A DNA stretch of 64,000 nucleotides, from assembly GCA_021234155.1 (NCBI GenBank), contig JAJEKV010000003.1, positions 18,334,386-18,398,385 on the forward strand, read 5' to 3'. Under the pieces are notes generated by a model. It had not been told where the DNA came from. It saw only the letters and a list, made by a program, of their open reading frames with translations, and ran no database searches. A program made the position numbers and the translations under genes. The DNA comes from Isoetes taiwanensis (lineage: Eukaryota; Streptophyta; Lycopodiopsida; Isoetales; Isoetaceae). Positions 10,540 to 20,957 of the stretch are shown piece by piece. The first letter of the stretch is position 1. Each line of letters starts with the position of its first letter.

Positions 10540-11089
10540 TTCTCCCCTCCTTAGAATTAATGCTGTCCTCAGCATTGGGGTTAGTTGAAGATATACTAAT
10601 AAAGAAAACACATTATAAAGGAAGATAATTCCTTGTTTCCCAAGGTAATATATTAAAACTTTTGAAGTTCAAAACAGTTCAAGCACTAAAGTGCATTTCA
10701 GATGATTATCATAATCAAAAAGTTCAAGGACCAAAGTCCAATATAAAAAAGCAAACAAACACTAAAGAACTATGTGTAAACACCATGAAAACGGAGAAAG
10801 TCGGGTCATCAAGAACCCCTATACATGGGCAGGTCACGCATCGCTCAATCGGCCCGCATATGTCACTATATCGCATAGATAAAAAATAATTAGATTGTGG
10901 TTGAAGGGTCCACCCCTATAAGAAAATAAAAGAAAATTTATCTACAAGGGACCTATTATGCCTATGGTTAGCAATTCATTGCGGCGTAAAAAGTTCATGC
11001 TTTACAAGCGGTTAGGTGGTCGTGTCCACATTGACAAGAAAACCACGCCCTAAGGAACACGAAGGTGATCCCATCATCGGTAATCGGTT

Positions 11090-11640
11090 GTTAACTACGA
11101 TGCATCTACCCCCCCACCGATTCTCGTGAATCAAGTCTTCAAGCTTACCGCCGGGGCGCGGGTTGATAGCATCGTTGATGGTGCGCCTTGAGATTCACGC
11201 ATGAAATCGGGGTAGTGCTTCTCAAGATCTGTTTGCATCACCCACGTAGCATCCTCCACCGGCAAGTGTTTCCACTTGACTAAGTATTGCAAACATTGAG
11301 TCCTCCCGGTCTGTTTATAAGCTCGATCAAGAAGAGCTTGGTACTATCTCTAGCTGCTCCTCTGTCATTTCCGGGAGGGTTGGGGTTTCCAAAACCTCCT
11401 CCTCGGATCGTGGGGTGTGCTGCTTTAGAAGACTCACATGAAAACCTTGTGGATCTTTAAGCGGGTGGCAAGTCCAGGCGATATGCTTGCTCCCCAATAC
11501 GCTCGAGTGATTTTGAACGGTCCAGCCCATCCGGGTGCCAACTTCTTGCAATTACCAATATTAAGCTTGGCTTGTTTTACTTTAATCTTAAGCCAAACCG
11601 ATTCACCCACCGGAAGACTCGTGGGGTCCTGTGGTTTATC
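11090..11640 (-). pseudogene. Chromodomain and integrase C-terminus, copy 2 (broken)
   Basis: Minus-strand remnants include HVSLLKQHTPRSEEEVLETP, LPEMTEEQLEIVP, KKLAPGWAGPF and the chromodomain words. Four or more frame shifts separate them. The intact version is at 14963-15540. Confidence 0.75.
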
Positions 11641-11642
11641 TG

Positions 11643-12752
11643 CTACACTCTTTTGACGATCAAGGTGCGTAGCAAGTAACCACGTACCTCGTCGACCAAA
11701 GCTTGCATCTCCAGGAGGAGTTGTTGAGGAACCTCCACTTTCGACACGGGGTTGTGCCATGTGTCAGGAGTAAGGCATTGATAACCATAATTTATCATGA
11801 AAGGAGATATTCTGGAAGACTCCTGTTTCATACTGTTATAGGCAAACTCTACTAGATAAATATAGTCAGCCCATTGGGATTGCTTACTCCACACATAACT
11901 TCGTAGCATATCCTCTATGATACGGTTGGTACGCTCTGTCTGACCATCTGTCTGAGGATGATATGCGGTACTCATAGCAAGCTTGGTCTGGATGGTGGTG
12001 ACGAAATCCTTCCAGAATGCACTTACAAATTTGGGATCCCTGTCAGATACAATAACCCGTGGCATTCCGTGCAACCTGAAGATCTCCTTTGCGAAAAGCA
12101 AGGCGGTGTCGAAGGCAGTGTCGGTGGTACGACATGGCAAGAAGTGAGCCATTTTTGATAATTTGTCGACGACCACCATTAGTGCATCATAGCCACGGAG
12201 AGTTCGTGGAAGGCCCACAATGAAATCCATGGTTATTACTTCCCATTTTGCGTGGGGCACATCCAAAGGCTGCAGCTCTCCTGGAACTCTTAGTTGCTCC
12301 GCCTTGGTTTGCTGACACACTTGACACTGCTTAATGTATCTAGCAATATCCTTCTTCATGGAAGGCCAAAAGTAACTAGAGCGGATTTTAAAATAGGTCT
12401 TCATAAAACCCGCATGTCCAGCTATAGGGCTGTTGTGCGTGTCATGGAGGATTAACTTACGCACCCCGGAAGTCAGAGGTACACACAACTTATCCTTGTG
12501 ATACAACAAATTGCCCTCTTTCTTATATGAACGGAAAGCTTCGCGTTCTTTATCTGTGCGTGCTTCCTTACTCAAACTAGCCCAGATTTCACAGAACTCG
12601 GGATCCGTGGCCAAGGTCTGTTCTATCTGTTTCCCAAACTCACTGGTGAGTGTAGAAATTGCATTACAATGGGTTTGGGTTACCGAGGGGTGGCGTGACA
12701 ATGCATCCGCAACCACATTGTGCTTTCCAGGCTTATACATGATGTCAAAATC
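11643..12752 (-). CDS. RNase H tail and integrase, copy 2 (open)
   Basis: A 390-codon frame (11643-12815 including an antisense lead-in from the cDNA insertion). In order: RNase H end DIMYKPGKHNVVADALSR, linker, zinc-binding His-His-Cys-Cys (HNSPIAGH, CQVCQQTK), DDE core with TMDFIVGLP, IVSDRDPKF and TDGQTERTN, and part of the integrase C-terminal region. It ends before the chromodomain because the frame breaks near 11643. This copy keeps IVSDRDPKF and the FWKDF that follows, making it the cleanest version of the core around 12000. It is a piece of polyprotein without its own promoter. Confidence 0.85.
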   Translation of the reverse strand, partial: DFDIMYKPGKHNVVADALSRHPSVTQTHCNAISTLTSEFGKQIEQTLATDPEFCEIWASLSKEARTDKEREAFRSYKKEGNLLYHKDKLCVPLTSGVRKLILHDTHNSPIAGHAGFMKTYFKIRSSYFWPSMKKDIARYIKQCQVCQQTKAEQLRVPGELQPLDVPHAKWEVITMDFIVGLPRTLRGYDALMVVVDKLSKMAHFLPCRTTDTAFDTALLFAKEIFRLHGMPRVIVSDRDPKFVSAFWKDFVTTIQTKLAMSTAYHPQTDGQTERTNRIIEDMLRSYVWSKQSQWADYIYLVEFAYNSMKQESSRISPFMINYGYQCLTPDTWHNPVSKVEVPQQLLLEMQALVDEVRGYLLRTLIVKRV

Positions 12753-13171
12753 CAACAATTGCTGCTTCATGTGTATCCTGGTGTTTGGCCGCTCGTACGG
12801 CAGCAAGCCTTGCATCTGTGCGTGGCTTGATTGGTGTGGTTGATTTGGAAGCGGCGGCAGTTGTGGATCTTTCAGGGGATTCAGCAGCCTGCAGCCTCTC
12901 TGATTCCTCGACTCAGGTACAAGCTATTTCAAAGCTTTTTGGTGTTCCCGGGATTAGTAGAGCGGAAGTTTTCCATTTGGCGGGACTTCTTGGGTGTGGT
13001 AAATGGTGATGGTCAGTTTGTACAGCAGTAGAGTTGCAGTTGTTGTGGAGTGTCGAGGTATCACTTGTCTCTTTGGGGCGATCTCTCTCCTTCCTCCTCA
13101 CTTGCTTTGTAACATTACCATTCTTTTAATATATTGGTCGACACGCTTCTTCAAAAAAAAAAAAAAAAATC
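12753..13171 (+). mobile_element. cDNA-like polyadenylated insertion in RNase H, copy 2
   Basis: About 419 bp, plus strand, ending in a 17-A run (13153-13169). Contains an open frame (about 12785-13009) encoding the same C-terminal segment as copy 3 (see 16647-17058) followed by a 3'-UTR-like stretch. It lies at exactly the same codon of RNase H as in the other two units, so insertion preceded the triplication. Confidence 0.75.
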
Positions 13172-13703
13172 ATATTCTTCAAGAAATTCCATCCATCTCC
13201 TCTGACGGAGGTTGAGGTTCGGTTGGGTGGATAAATAACGGAGACTTTGGTGATCCGTGTCCAACTGGAATCTTCTCCCAAGGAGGTAGTGTCTCCATAT
13301 TCGCAAGCCGCGAACAACAGCTAACAACTCCTGATCATGGGTAGGATATCGCCGTTCGTCTCGCTTCATCTTCTTTGAATCATAAGCAATAACCCTCCCC
13401 TCCTCGCATTAGAACCCCACCGGTGGCGATTTTACTTGCATCCATGGCCACTAGTTTATCCTTATCGATCGGGCAACGTGAGAACGGGTCTTTGAGGTTA
13501 AGGCATCTTTAAGTCTGCTGGAAACTTCCAAACCTTAGTCTTCCGAAAGCTCCATCCAATCCTTTACCTTCTCATGCTTGGTCAGATTTGTAAGAGGGAC
13601 TGCAATCTTTGCAAAATCCTTCACAAATTTTCGGTAGTATCCTGCTAGCCCCAAGAAACTTCGGACCTCGGAGACATTTTCTGGAATAGGCCATTCCCTT
13701 ACG
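13172..13703 (-). pseudogene. RNase H / RT connection, copy 2 (broken)
   Basis: The minus strand gives [20 protein letters not shown], then [11 protein letters not shown], where the frame is lost, and RNase H words [20 protein letters not shown] and [20 protein letters not shown]. The frame is interrupted near 13370-13540. Joined at its right edge to LTR sequence at GGCC (13703-13706). Confidence 0.8.
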
Positions 13704-14423
13704 GCCGCATTATTGGGATAATACAGGGCTTTATCTAGGAGCATACTACAATATATGGGCTCAGAGGTCTCTACCCTCCCGTAATCCCCCATCTCGGGAG
13801 TGCTAACTAAGCAAAGAACTATCAATTCATCCTTTGAGAGCAAAACCAGAATCAAAATATAAAGAGAACTTACCTTTACAACCAAGGGTTAGTTCCTACG
13901 AATAAAAGCACAGAGAAACATACAAGACAACACACAAGTGCCCAAAAGGGACGCTACCCTAGAATATCAGCCTATACTAGCCACCCACCTGTATTCCTGC
14001 TCGACCCGTTATCGTTTGGTGCCTCCATCCTTCTGAAACTCGATGCTCAGCTCTGATCACACAGGTGCAAGTACTTGGGCAAGGTGGCGCTCAGCTCAAT
14101 CCCAAGGTAGGCGCTCAGCTCAGGTCGATTATGGTGGATACGGGGGTGGTGATCCACCTTATGGGTCCAAAATAGCATTCACCATGCTGGCCAACCAGGT
14201 TTGGCCAGGTGGCGCGTTCCCAAAGGATAATTAGTTTAATTATCCTTTATAAATAATGATCCCTTAAATGTAGGTTATTATCTTTAACAATTAAATTAGC
14301 ATAGCTAATTTAATCCTTTTTAAGTCAACCCCCTAGGTTACCATGCCCCATGGTAGCGTATCTATACTGGGTGACGTGTCAACATATTTATACGTATACC
14401 GTATAAATACTTGGAACGTCACA
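13704..14423 (-). repeat. Partial LTR, copy 3 (inner portion only)
   Basis: Same left break point (GCCGCATTATTGGG) and same right terminus CGTCACA as the copy at 9822-10539, with the four palindromes intact. Followed by a polypurine tract at 14424-14434. Confidence 0.88.
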
Positions 14424-14434
14424 TTCTCCCCTCC

Positions 14435-14962
14435 TTAGAATTAATGCTGTCCTCAGCATTGGGGTTAGTTGAAGATATACTAATAAAGAAAACACATTAT
14501 AAAGGAAGATAATTCCTTGTTTCCCAAGGTAATATATTAAAACTTTTGAAGTTCAAAACAGTTCAAGCACTAAAGTGCATTTCCGATGATTATCATAATC
14601 AAAAAGTTCAAGGACCGAAGTCCAATATCAAAAAGCAGCGTAACACTAAAGAACTATGTGTAAACACCATGAAAACGGAGAAAGTCGGGTCATCAGCAAC
14701 CCCCTATACATGGGCAGGTCACGTACTGCTCACTGGCCTGCACATGTCACTATATCAGTTTTCATAGATAAAAAATAATTAGATTGTGGTTGAAGGGTCC
14801 ACCCCCTATAAGAAAATAAAAGAAAATTTATCTACAAGGGACCTATTATGCCTATGGTTAGCAATTCATTGCGGCGTAAAGAAGTTCATGCTTTACAAGC
14901 AGTTCGTGGTCGTGTCCACATTGACAGTAAACCACGTCCTAAGGAACACGAAGGTGATCCCA
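14435..14962 (-). other. 3' untranslated region of the chromovirus
   Basis: About 530 bp between the chromodomain stop and the polypurine tract. Short plus-strand frames here are repeated identically at 6782-7243 because the whole unit is duplicated, and they show no recognisable product. A similar block (GTGGTTGAAGGGTCCACCCC) is found in the related truncated element at about 30231-30252. Confidence 0.6.
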
Positions 14963-16504
14963 TCATCGGTAACTGTTGTTAACTACGATGCATCTACCCC
15001 CTACTGATTCTCGGCGAATCAAGTCTTCAAGCTTACCGCCGGGAGCGGGGTTGATAGCATCGTTGATGGTGCGGCCTTGAGATTCACGCATGAAATCGGG
15101 GTAGTGCTTCTCAAGATCTGTTTGCATCACCCACGTAGCATCCTCCACTGGCAAGTGTTTCCACTTGACTAAGTATTGCAGCATTTGAGTCCTCCTGGTC
15201 TGTTTATAAGCTCGATCAAGAAGAGCTTCAGGTACTATCTCTAGCTGCTCCTCTGTCATTTCCAGGAGGGTTGGGGTTTCCAAAACCTCCTCTGGATCAG
15301 GGGTGTGCTGCTTTAGAAGACTCACATGAAAAACCTTGTGGATCTTTAAGCGGGGTGGCAAGTCCAGGCGATATGCTTGCTCCCCAATACGTTCAGTGAT
15401 TTTGAACGGTCCAGCCCATCTGGGTGCCAACTTCTTGCAATTACCAATATTAAGCTTGGCTTGTTTTACTTTAATCTTAAGCCAAACCGATTCACCCACC
15501 TGGAAGACTCGTGGGGTCCTGTGCTTATCTGCTACACTCTTTTGACGATCAAGTGCGCCTAGCAAGTAACCACGTACCTCGTCGACCAAAGCTTGCATCT
15601 CCAGGAGGAGTTGTTGAGGAACCTCCACTTTCGACACGGGGTTGTGCCATGTGTCAGGAGTAAGGCATTGATAACCATAATTTATCATGAAAGGAGATAT
15701 TCTGGAAGACTCCTGTTTCATACTGTTATAGGCAAACTCTACTAGATAAATATAGTCAGCCCATTGGGATTGCTTACTCCACACATAACTTCGTAGCATA
15801 TCCTCTATGATACGGTTGGTACGCTCTGTCTGACCATCTGTCTGAGGATGATATGCGGTACTCATAGCAAGCTTGGTCTGGATGGTGGTGGCGAAAATCC
15901 TTCCGAATGCACTTACAAATTTGGGATCTCTGTCAGATACAATCACCCGTGGCATTCCGTGTAACCTGAAGATCTCCTTTGCGAAAAGCAAGGCGGTGTC
16001 GAAGGCAGTGTCGGTGGTACGACATGGCAAGAAGTGAGCCATTTTTGATAATTTGTCGACGACCACCATTAGTGCATCATAGCCACGGAGAGTTCGTGGA
16101 AGGCCCACAATGAAATCCATGGTTATTACTTCCCATTTTGCGTGGGGCACATCCAAAGGCTGCAGCTCTCCTGGAACTCTTAGTTGCTCCGCCTTGGTTT
16201 GCTGACACACTTGACACTGCTTAATGTATCTAGCAATATCCTTCTTCATGGAAGGCCAAAAGTAACTAGAGCGGATTTTAAAATAGGTCTTCATAAAACC
16301 CGCATGTCCAGCTATAGGGCTGTTGTGCGTGTCATGGAGGATTAACTTACGCACCCCGGAAGTCAGAGGTACACACAACTTATCCTTGTGATACAACAAA
16401 TTGCCCTCTTTCTTATATGAACGGAAAGCTTCGCGTTCTTTATCTGTGCGTGCTTCCTTACTCAAACTAGCCCGCATTTCACGTAACTCGGGATCCGTGG
16501 CCAA
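14963..16504 (-). CDS. Integrase with C-terminal chromodomain, copy 3 (intact frame)
   Basis: A 513-codon open frame. Integrase inserts the cDNA into the genome, and the chromodomain is thought to guide it to marked chromatin. Zinc-binding region: H60, H67, C97, C100. Catalytic core: D130 (TMDFIVG), D191 (IVSDRDPKF), E227 (TDGQTERTN), giving D-D-35-E spacing. The chromodomain lies near residues 425-480, with YLVKWKHLPVEDATWV and its aromatic residues. In the real polyprotein it continues from RNase H, but the frame is broken just upstream (16505-16545), where CTG/CTGG words present in copies 1 and 2 are altered. One odd spot is SAFGRIFATT against SAFWKDFVTT in copy 2, again at a CAG word. Confidence 0.92.
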   Translation of the reverse strand: MATDPELREMRASLSKEARTDKEREAFRSYKKEGNLLYHKDKLCVPLTSGVRKLILHDTHNSPIAGHAGFMKTYFKIRSSYFWPSMKKDIARYIKQCQVCQQTKAEQLRVPGELQPLDVPHAKWEVITMDFIVGLPRTLRGYDALMVVVDKLSKMAHFLPCRTTDTAFDTALLFAKEIFRLHGMPRVIVSDRDPKFVSAFGRIFATTIQTKLAMSTAYHPQTDGQTERTNRIIEDMLRSYVWSKQSQWADYIYLVEFAYNSMKQESSRISPFMINYGYQCLTPDTWHNPVSKVEVPQQLLLEMQALVDEVRGYLLGALDRQKSVADKHRTPRVFQVGESVWLKIKVKQAKLNIGNCKKLAPRWAGPFKITERIGEQAYRLDLPPRLKIHKVFHVSLLKQHTPDPEEVLETPTLLEMTEEQLEIVPEALLDRAYKQTRRTQMLQYLVKWKHLPVEDATWVMQTDLEKHYPDFMRESQGRTINDAINPAPGGKLEDLIRRESVGGRCIVVNNSYR

Positions 16505-16646
16505 GGTCCGTTTCTATCTCTGCTTCCCAAACTCACCGGGTGAGTGTAGAAATTGCATTACAATGGGTTTGGGTTACCGAGGGGTGGCGTGACAATGCAT
16601 CCGCAACCACATTGTGCTTTCCAGGCTTATACATGATGTCAAAATC

Positions 16647-17058
16647 CAACAATTGCTGCTTCATGTGTATCCTGGTGTTTGGCCGCTCGTACGGCAGCAA
16701 GCCTTGCATCTGTGCGTGGCTTGATTGGTGTGGTTGATTTGGAAGCGGCGGCAGTTGTGGATCTTTCAGGGGATTCAGCAGCCTGCAGCCTCTCTGATTC
16801 CTCGACTCAGGTACAAGCTATTTCAAAGCTTTTTGGTGTTCCCGGGATTAGTAGAGCGGAAGTTTTCCATTTGGCGGGACTTCTTGGGTGTGGTAAATGG
16901 TGATGGTCAGTTTGTACAGCAGTAGAGTTGCAGTTGTTGTGGAGTGTCGAGGTATCACTGTCTCTTTGGGGCAGTTCTCCTTCCTCCTCACTTGCTTTGT
17001 AACATTACCATTCTTTTAATATATTGCTGACACAGTTCTTCAAAAAAAAAAAAAAATC
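16647..17058 (+). mobile_element. cDNA-like polyadenylated insertion in RNase H, copy 3
   Basis: About 412 bp on the plus strand. An open frame from the insertion start to 16903 encodes a C-terminal peptide of about 85 residues (includes LIGVVDLEAAAVVDLSGDSA, QAISKLFGVPGISRAEVF, then LLGCGKW and a stop). About 140 bp of 3'-UTR-like sequence and a 15-A run (17042-17056) follow. This is the layout of a truncated, reverse-transcribed mRNA. The host gene is not recognised. It interrupts RNase H between FLEEYDF and DIMYKPGKHN. The AAAATC at 16641-16646 is repeated within the end of the A run. Alternative: a SINE with a fortuitous open frame. Confidence 0.72.
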
Positions 17059-18904
17059 ATATTCTTCAAGAAATTCCATCCATCTCCTCTGACGGAGGTT
17101 GAGGTTCGGTTGGGTGGATAAATAACGGAGACTTTGGTGATCCGTGTCCAACTGGAATCTTCTCCCAAGGAGGTAGTGTCTCCATATTCGCAAGCCGCGA
17201 ACAACAGCTAACAACTCCTGATCATGGGTAGGATATCGCTGTTCCGTCTCGTTCATCTTCTTTGAATCATAAGCAATAACCCTCCCCTCCTGCATTAGAA
17301 CCCCACCAGTGGCGATTTTACTTGCATCTGTGGCCACTAGTTTATCCTTATCAGGATCGGGCAACGTGAGAACGGGTGCTGAGGTTAAGGCATCTTTAAG
17401 CTGCTGGAAACTTCCCTGAACCTTAGTCTTCCAGTGCTCCATCCAATCCTTTACCTTCTCATGCTTGGTCAGATTTGTAAGAGGGACTGCAATCTTTGCA
17501 AAATCCTTCACAAATTTTCGGTAGTATCCTGCTAGCCCCAAGAAACTTCGGACCTCGGAGACATTTTCTGGAATAGGCCATTCCCTTACGGCCTCTATTT
17601 TTGCTGGATCTGTAGCAATTCCCTCTGCAGAAATGATATGGCCCAAATAGTCAACCTTTGGAGTGGCAAACTTGCACTTAGAGAACTTGGCAAAAAGCTG
17701 ATGACGTCTTAACTTTTGTAGGGCCAATTTAAGATGTTTCTCATGCTCTTCTAGAGTCTTATCAGAGATGAGAATGTCGCCAAAGAAAATGACAACAAAA
17801 TCATCCAAGTATTGTCGGAAAACATCGTTCATTAACCGCATAAACGTTGCGGGGGCATTAGTTAATCCGAAAGGCATAACGGTAAACTCATAATGCCCAT
17901 ATCTAGTGCGAAAAGCAGATTTATGGATGTCCTCCTCTTTAATCCTTATCTGATGATATCCCGAGCGAAGGTCAATCTTTGAAAAATATTTGGCCCCTTG
18001 CAACTGATCCATTAGATCATCTGCTCTCGGCAAAGCATAGCGATTTTTGATGGTATGCTTGTTGAGTTGCCGATAATCAATACACATTCTCAAGGAGCCG
18101 TCCTTTTTCTTTACAAAAAGAATAGGGGCGCCAAAGGGCGAAACGCTAGGTCGAATAAAACCTAGGTTTAGCAGCTCTTGAAGTTGCTTCTTAAGCTCTG
18201 CCAACTCTGGGGGACTCATCCGGTACGGGGCCTTGCTGGTAGGCTTAGTGCCTGGCTCTAAAGCTATCTCACATTCTACCCCTCTAAAAGGAGGAAGCTT
18301 CTGGATCTCGTCTGGGAAAAGATCGCTAAATTCATGGAGAATACTGGCAATCCCCCGTGGCAAGGCGTTGATTACTTGGTTTTGCTTAGCATCTGACTCA
18401 ATGGAAGCAAGTCGAATAACGCAGAGGAGCTTTTGCTTGCGTATAGCTTTATCTAACTGTCGAATGGACATAGACTGCATGATAGGGTTGAATGGTTCAC
18501 CTTTTATAGTTACACGGGCTCCATTAGCTGCGTTGAAGGTAACTTCTCTCTTCTCGCAGTCTATGTTGGCTTTTGCAGATGCCAAGAATTCCATTCCAAC
18601 AATGAGGTCGTATTTGCCAATATCCATTAACTCGGCACCCATAGCAACTGGTGCGCCTGGCAACTGCATCTTAAGGTTGATGCGACGACCATGAGTATGT
18701 CTAACCTTACCACTGGCTAAAGTGACAGGTCTCGGTCGTGACCTTAGGGTTTCCAGTTGTAGGACCTGGGCCATTCTAGGAGAAGCAAAATTATGTGTAC
18801 TCCCCGTATCCATAAGAATTACAAAAGGCTTCTTGTCTATTTGGCCTATGGTGGAAATGACAAAGGTGACTTTCAAAGCATTGCCAATAGTCGCAAGGAT
18901 ATGA
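17059..18904 (-). CDS. Protease, reverse transcriptase and RNase H (N-terminal part)
   Basis: Main part of a 668-codon frame (17005-19011). The first 35 or so codons are probably out of frame with gag, and the last 17 or so come from the antisense insertion. The protease active site is DTGSTHN at residue 68. RT landmarks: LDYRQLNK-type [13 protein letters not shown] near 310, [13 protein letters not shown] with catalytic D347, and [12 protein letters not shown] near 379. The motif that should read FxDD is FFGD (residues 409-412), so one catalytic Asp is replaced by Gly. RNase H has ATDAS (D562), HDQEL (E599) and DTDHQSL (D624), but its last part is displaced beyond the 412-bp insertion. It makes and processes element cDNA in the virus-like particle; as written it should be inactive. 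Confidence 0.9.
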
Positions 18905-20189
18905 GACGCGACCGTGAATGTACTCGGGAGCGTCCTCGTCAGCAGGTAATGTTGACTCAATATCATCCCAGTCAAGGTCGGCCATGGCCAGCTGGGCAGT
19001 CTGGGTAACATATGGGCAATTCTGCATGAAGTGTCCAGGCCTCATACACCTGTAACATGCCTTATCCCGCTGTTCTCTGGCCTCTTTAGGAATGGACTGC
19101 AAGAGGTTTCGAACTTCCTTACCAAAGATTGCTCGCTTATCCGGCGTGCTAAAAGCGACTTTCTTCTCCCCGCGGCCGTAAGAGTTCTGGCCGGAGGGCC
19201 CCAGGACTTGGAGAGCGGGGTTTGTAAGGTGTGGACGGCCGTGGGCTCGCAGTAAGGAGCAGGACGGCGGATCTTGATTCCTTGGTATGTCCTCCTCGAG
19301 GCTCAATGCTTTAGCCTCGGCCGCGAATCGATTTGGTCGATGGCCTTAACCATCCGCTTGATCGATGGTGCCAAACCCTCAATATAGCCCTCCACCGCCC
19401 TTTTCTCATTCATACCAGTACATACGGTCTCGGTATAAACTCATCGGTGTAAGCCTCAGACGGACATACTCTTCTCGCTCCAACCCGTAGAAAGTCCGAT
19501 CTGTTGGCACTTATGTGCACGAGGCACATAATGCGATTTGAAGGCCTTGGCAAACTTTCTCTCAAGTTGCATCTACTCTGCCCGGATGTTTAGCTTCGGC
19601 ATAGCCCTTCCACCAAATACGGGCAGCTCGGTAAGGTTTGTGGTGGCAACCTTTCCTGTATCCTTCTCTGTCATGCCATAGGACCTGCCCCAACTCCTTC
19701 ATTTCGTCCAGCCAAGATTCGGCATTCAAGCCGCCTCTAGATTTCCCATCAAATCGGGCCAATTTCTTGTTCTTCCATATACTAGTTATGGTTTGTATCA
19801 AACTGCCTTAGCGGTACTCCTTATCTCGGTAGCTTTGCATGGCCACCGGATGATGCGGATGATTCGGATGACACCGGGTGGCGGACTTTGAGGAGGTGGC
19901 ACTTGTCTAGAGGAGCTCCGTCGGCGTTTAGAGTGGGACCTCTTTTAGCGCAGATGCGGGGCTGGTTAGAGTGGTGGGGGCGACTGTGCAGGTGGACTAG
20001 GGCGAACGGAGGTAACTCGGTGCATCCCTGTTGTACATCTTTGTGGTGGGTTAGCATGCAAGGCGTAGGCCTCAGAATTCGCCCTAACCGTCTTTTCATC
20101 GGCATCAATTCTTGTTCGGGTGTTAACCGACCGGGCGTTTGAGGGTGTCCGCCAGCGGCATTAAGCGTGCACCTGCCTATATTAAACAT
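18905..20189 (-). pseudogene. gag (capsid and zinc knuckle), broken
   Basis: Gag fragments on the minus strand. The N-terminal part (19821-20189) is Pro/His-rich. The capsid-like part near 19680-19801 reads FDGKSRGGLNAESWLDEMKE. A nucleocapsid zinc knuckle [14 protein letters not shown] (C-x2-C-x4-H-x4-C) lies at about 19016-19057. Frames shift near 19680, 19320 and 18900, so gag, protease and RT do not form one open frame here. The CAG/CTG-rich composition of this stretch and the clean frames on both sides leave open whether all breaks are real. Gag would package the element RNA. Confidence 0.75.
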
Positions 20190-20441
20190 ACGATGATATA
20201 AGAAAGAGTACGATAACAGTAAGTGTTATAACAAAGTCATTTTGAGTAGTATCGAGAAACACAAAGTGAACACGAAAAAGGACGGAAGCTTCCAATTACA
20301 ATCGAAATGACGGTTACATCAAAGAAGTTCATACGGAACACAGTTATAAACTTATAGTTATATAATACATAGAGAGGCCTGATACAGGCCATTTCCTAGC
20401 CATAGTGAAGCATAGGAACACACAAAACTGGAAATTACGGC
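20190..20441. other. Short spacer between gag and the extra ORFs
   Basis: About 250 bp, AT-rich, no ORF or repeat recognised. On the minus strand it would be the leader just upstream of gag. Confidence 0.5.
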
Positions 20442-20957
20442 TTAAGGGTTTGCGTAGGGATACATGACGGCATAGCGCACACTCTCACGCACAGCTCTGA
20501 CGAGCTTGTAACGTGCCCAAGCCTGGATAATAACGGGTTGATAATCCCAAGTGGGGCTAATAATCAGAAGGTTGAAGAGCCTTCGCAGTGCGTAGAAGAT
20601 TTGCCAGAGATGATCATTAGCATCATCAAAAGCTTGATGTGGGGTCATATTCCAATAATCCCAAGTACGGGAAAGAGTCCATTTCAGATCATCGTAAGCA
20701 CGTTCTCGAAGGAGAGTAACTATTTCCATCCCCTTGTCAGGATCATAAGGTTGTTCCGGCACCCTAAGCTCCGCTATGTCATCGTCAACTTCCCGTTCAG
20801 GATACTCGTTGTATCGTTCCCCATAGTCCTGTTCAGGAGGTCCCTGTTCATCCATTCTTATCAGATCGGTGATCCTGTCCTGGTATTCCTCAAGTGTTTC
20901 TTCTGCAAGACGACAGGAATAATTATATATACATTGAACAATTTCCTTCCACTCCAA
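20442..20957 (-). CDS. Unrecognised accessory ORF c, possibly a 3' exon
   Basis: A 171-codon frame, sense to the chromovirus. A strong 3' splice site (pyrimidine-rich stretch then TTGCAG) lies inside the frame, placing a likely exon start at about 20902. If so, the protein portion is about 153 residues beginning EETLEEYQDRITDLIRM. It is acidic in its first half (ERYNEYPEREVDDDIAELRV) and rich in Trp/Tyr later (WDYWNMTPHQAFDDANDHLW, SPTWDYQPVIIQAWARYKL). No domain known to me. It lies between ORF b and gag, in the place where some large plant gypsy elements carry an extra ORF. Confidence 0.45.
   Translation of the reverse strand: MEWKEIVQCIYNYSCRLAEETLEEYQDRITDLIRMDEQGPPEQDYGERYNEYPEREVDDDIAELRVPEQPYDPDKGMEIVTLLRERAYDDLKWTLSRTWDYWNMTPHQAFDDANDHLWQIFYALRRLFNLLIISPTWDYQPVIIQAWARYKLVRAVRESVRYAVMYPYANP

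Larger units (their letters stand above)
9822..13703 (-). repeat. Tandem unit 2
   Basis: Second tandem unit, about 3882 bp, same composition as unit 1. Left and right junctions are the same GGCC microhomology. Across its 3' UTR part (10540-11100) this unit differs from units 1 and 3 mainly at CAG/CTG/CTGG words. Confidence 0.85.
13704..17590 (-). repeat. Tandem unit 3, continuous with the rest of pol
   Basis: Third unit, about 3887 bp. Unlike the other two, its right edge at GGCC (17590-17593) continues smoothly into the RT coding sequence, so this is the original arrangement from which units 1 and 2 were duplicated. Confidence 0.85.
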
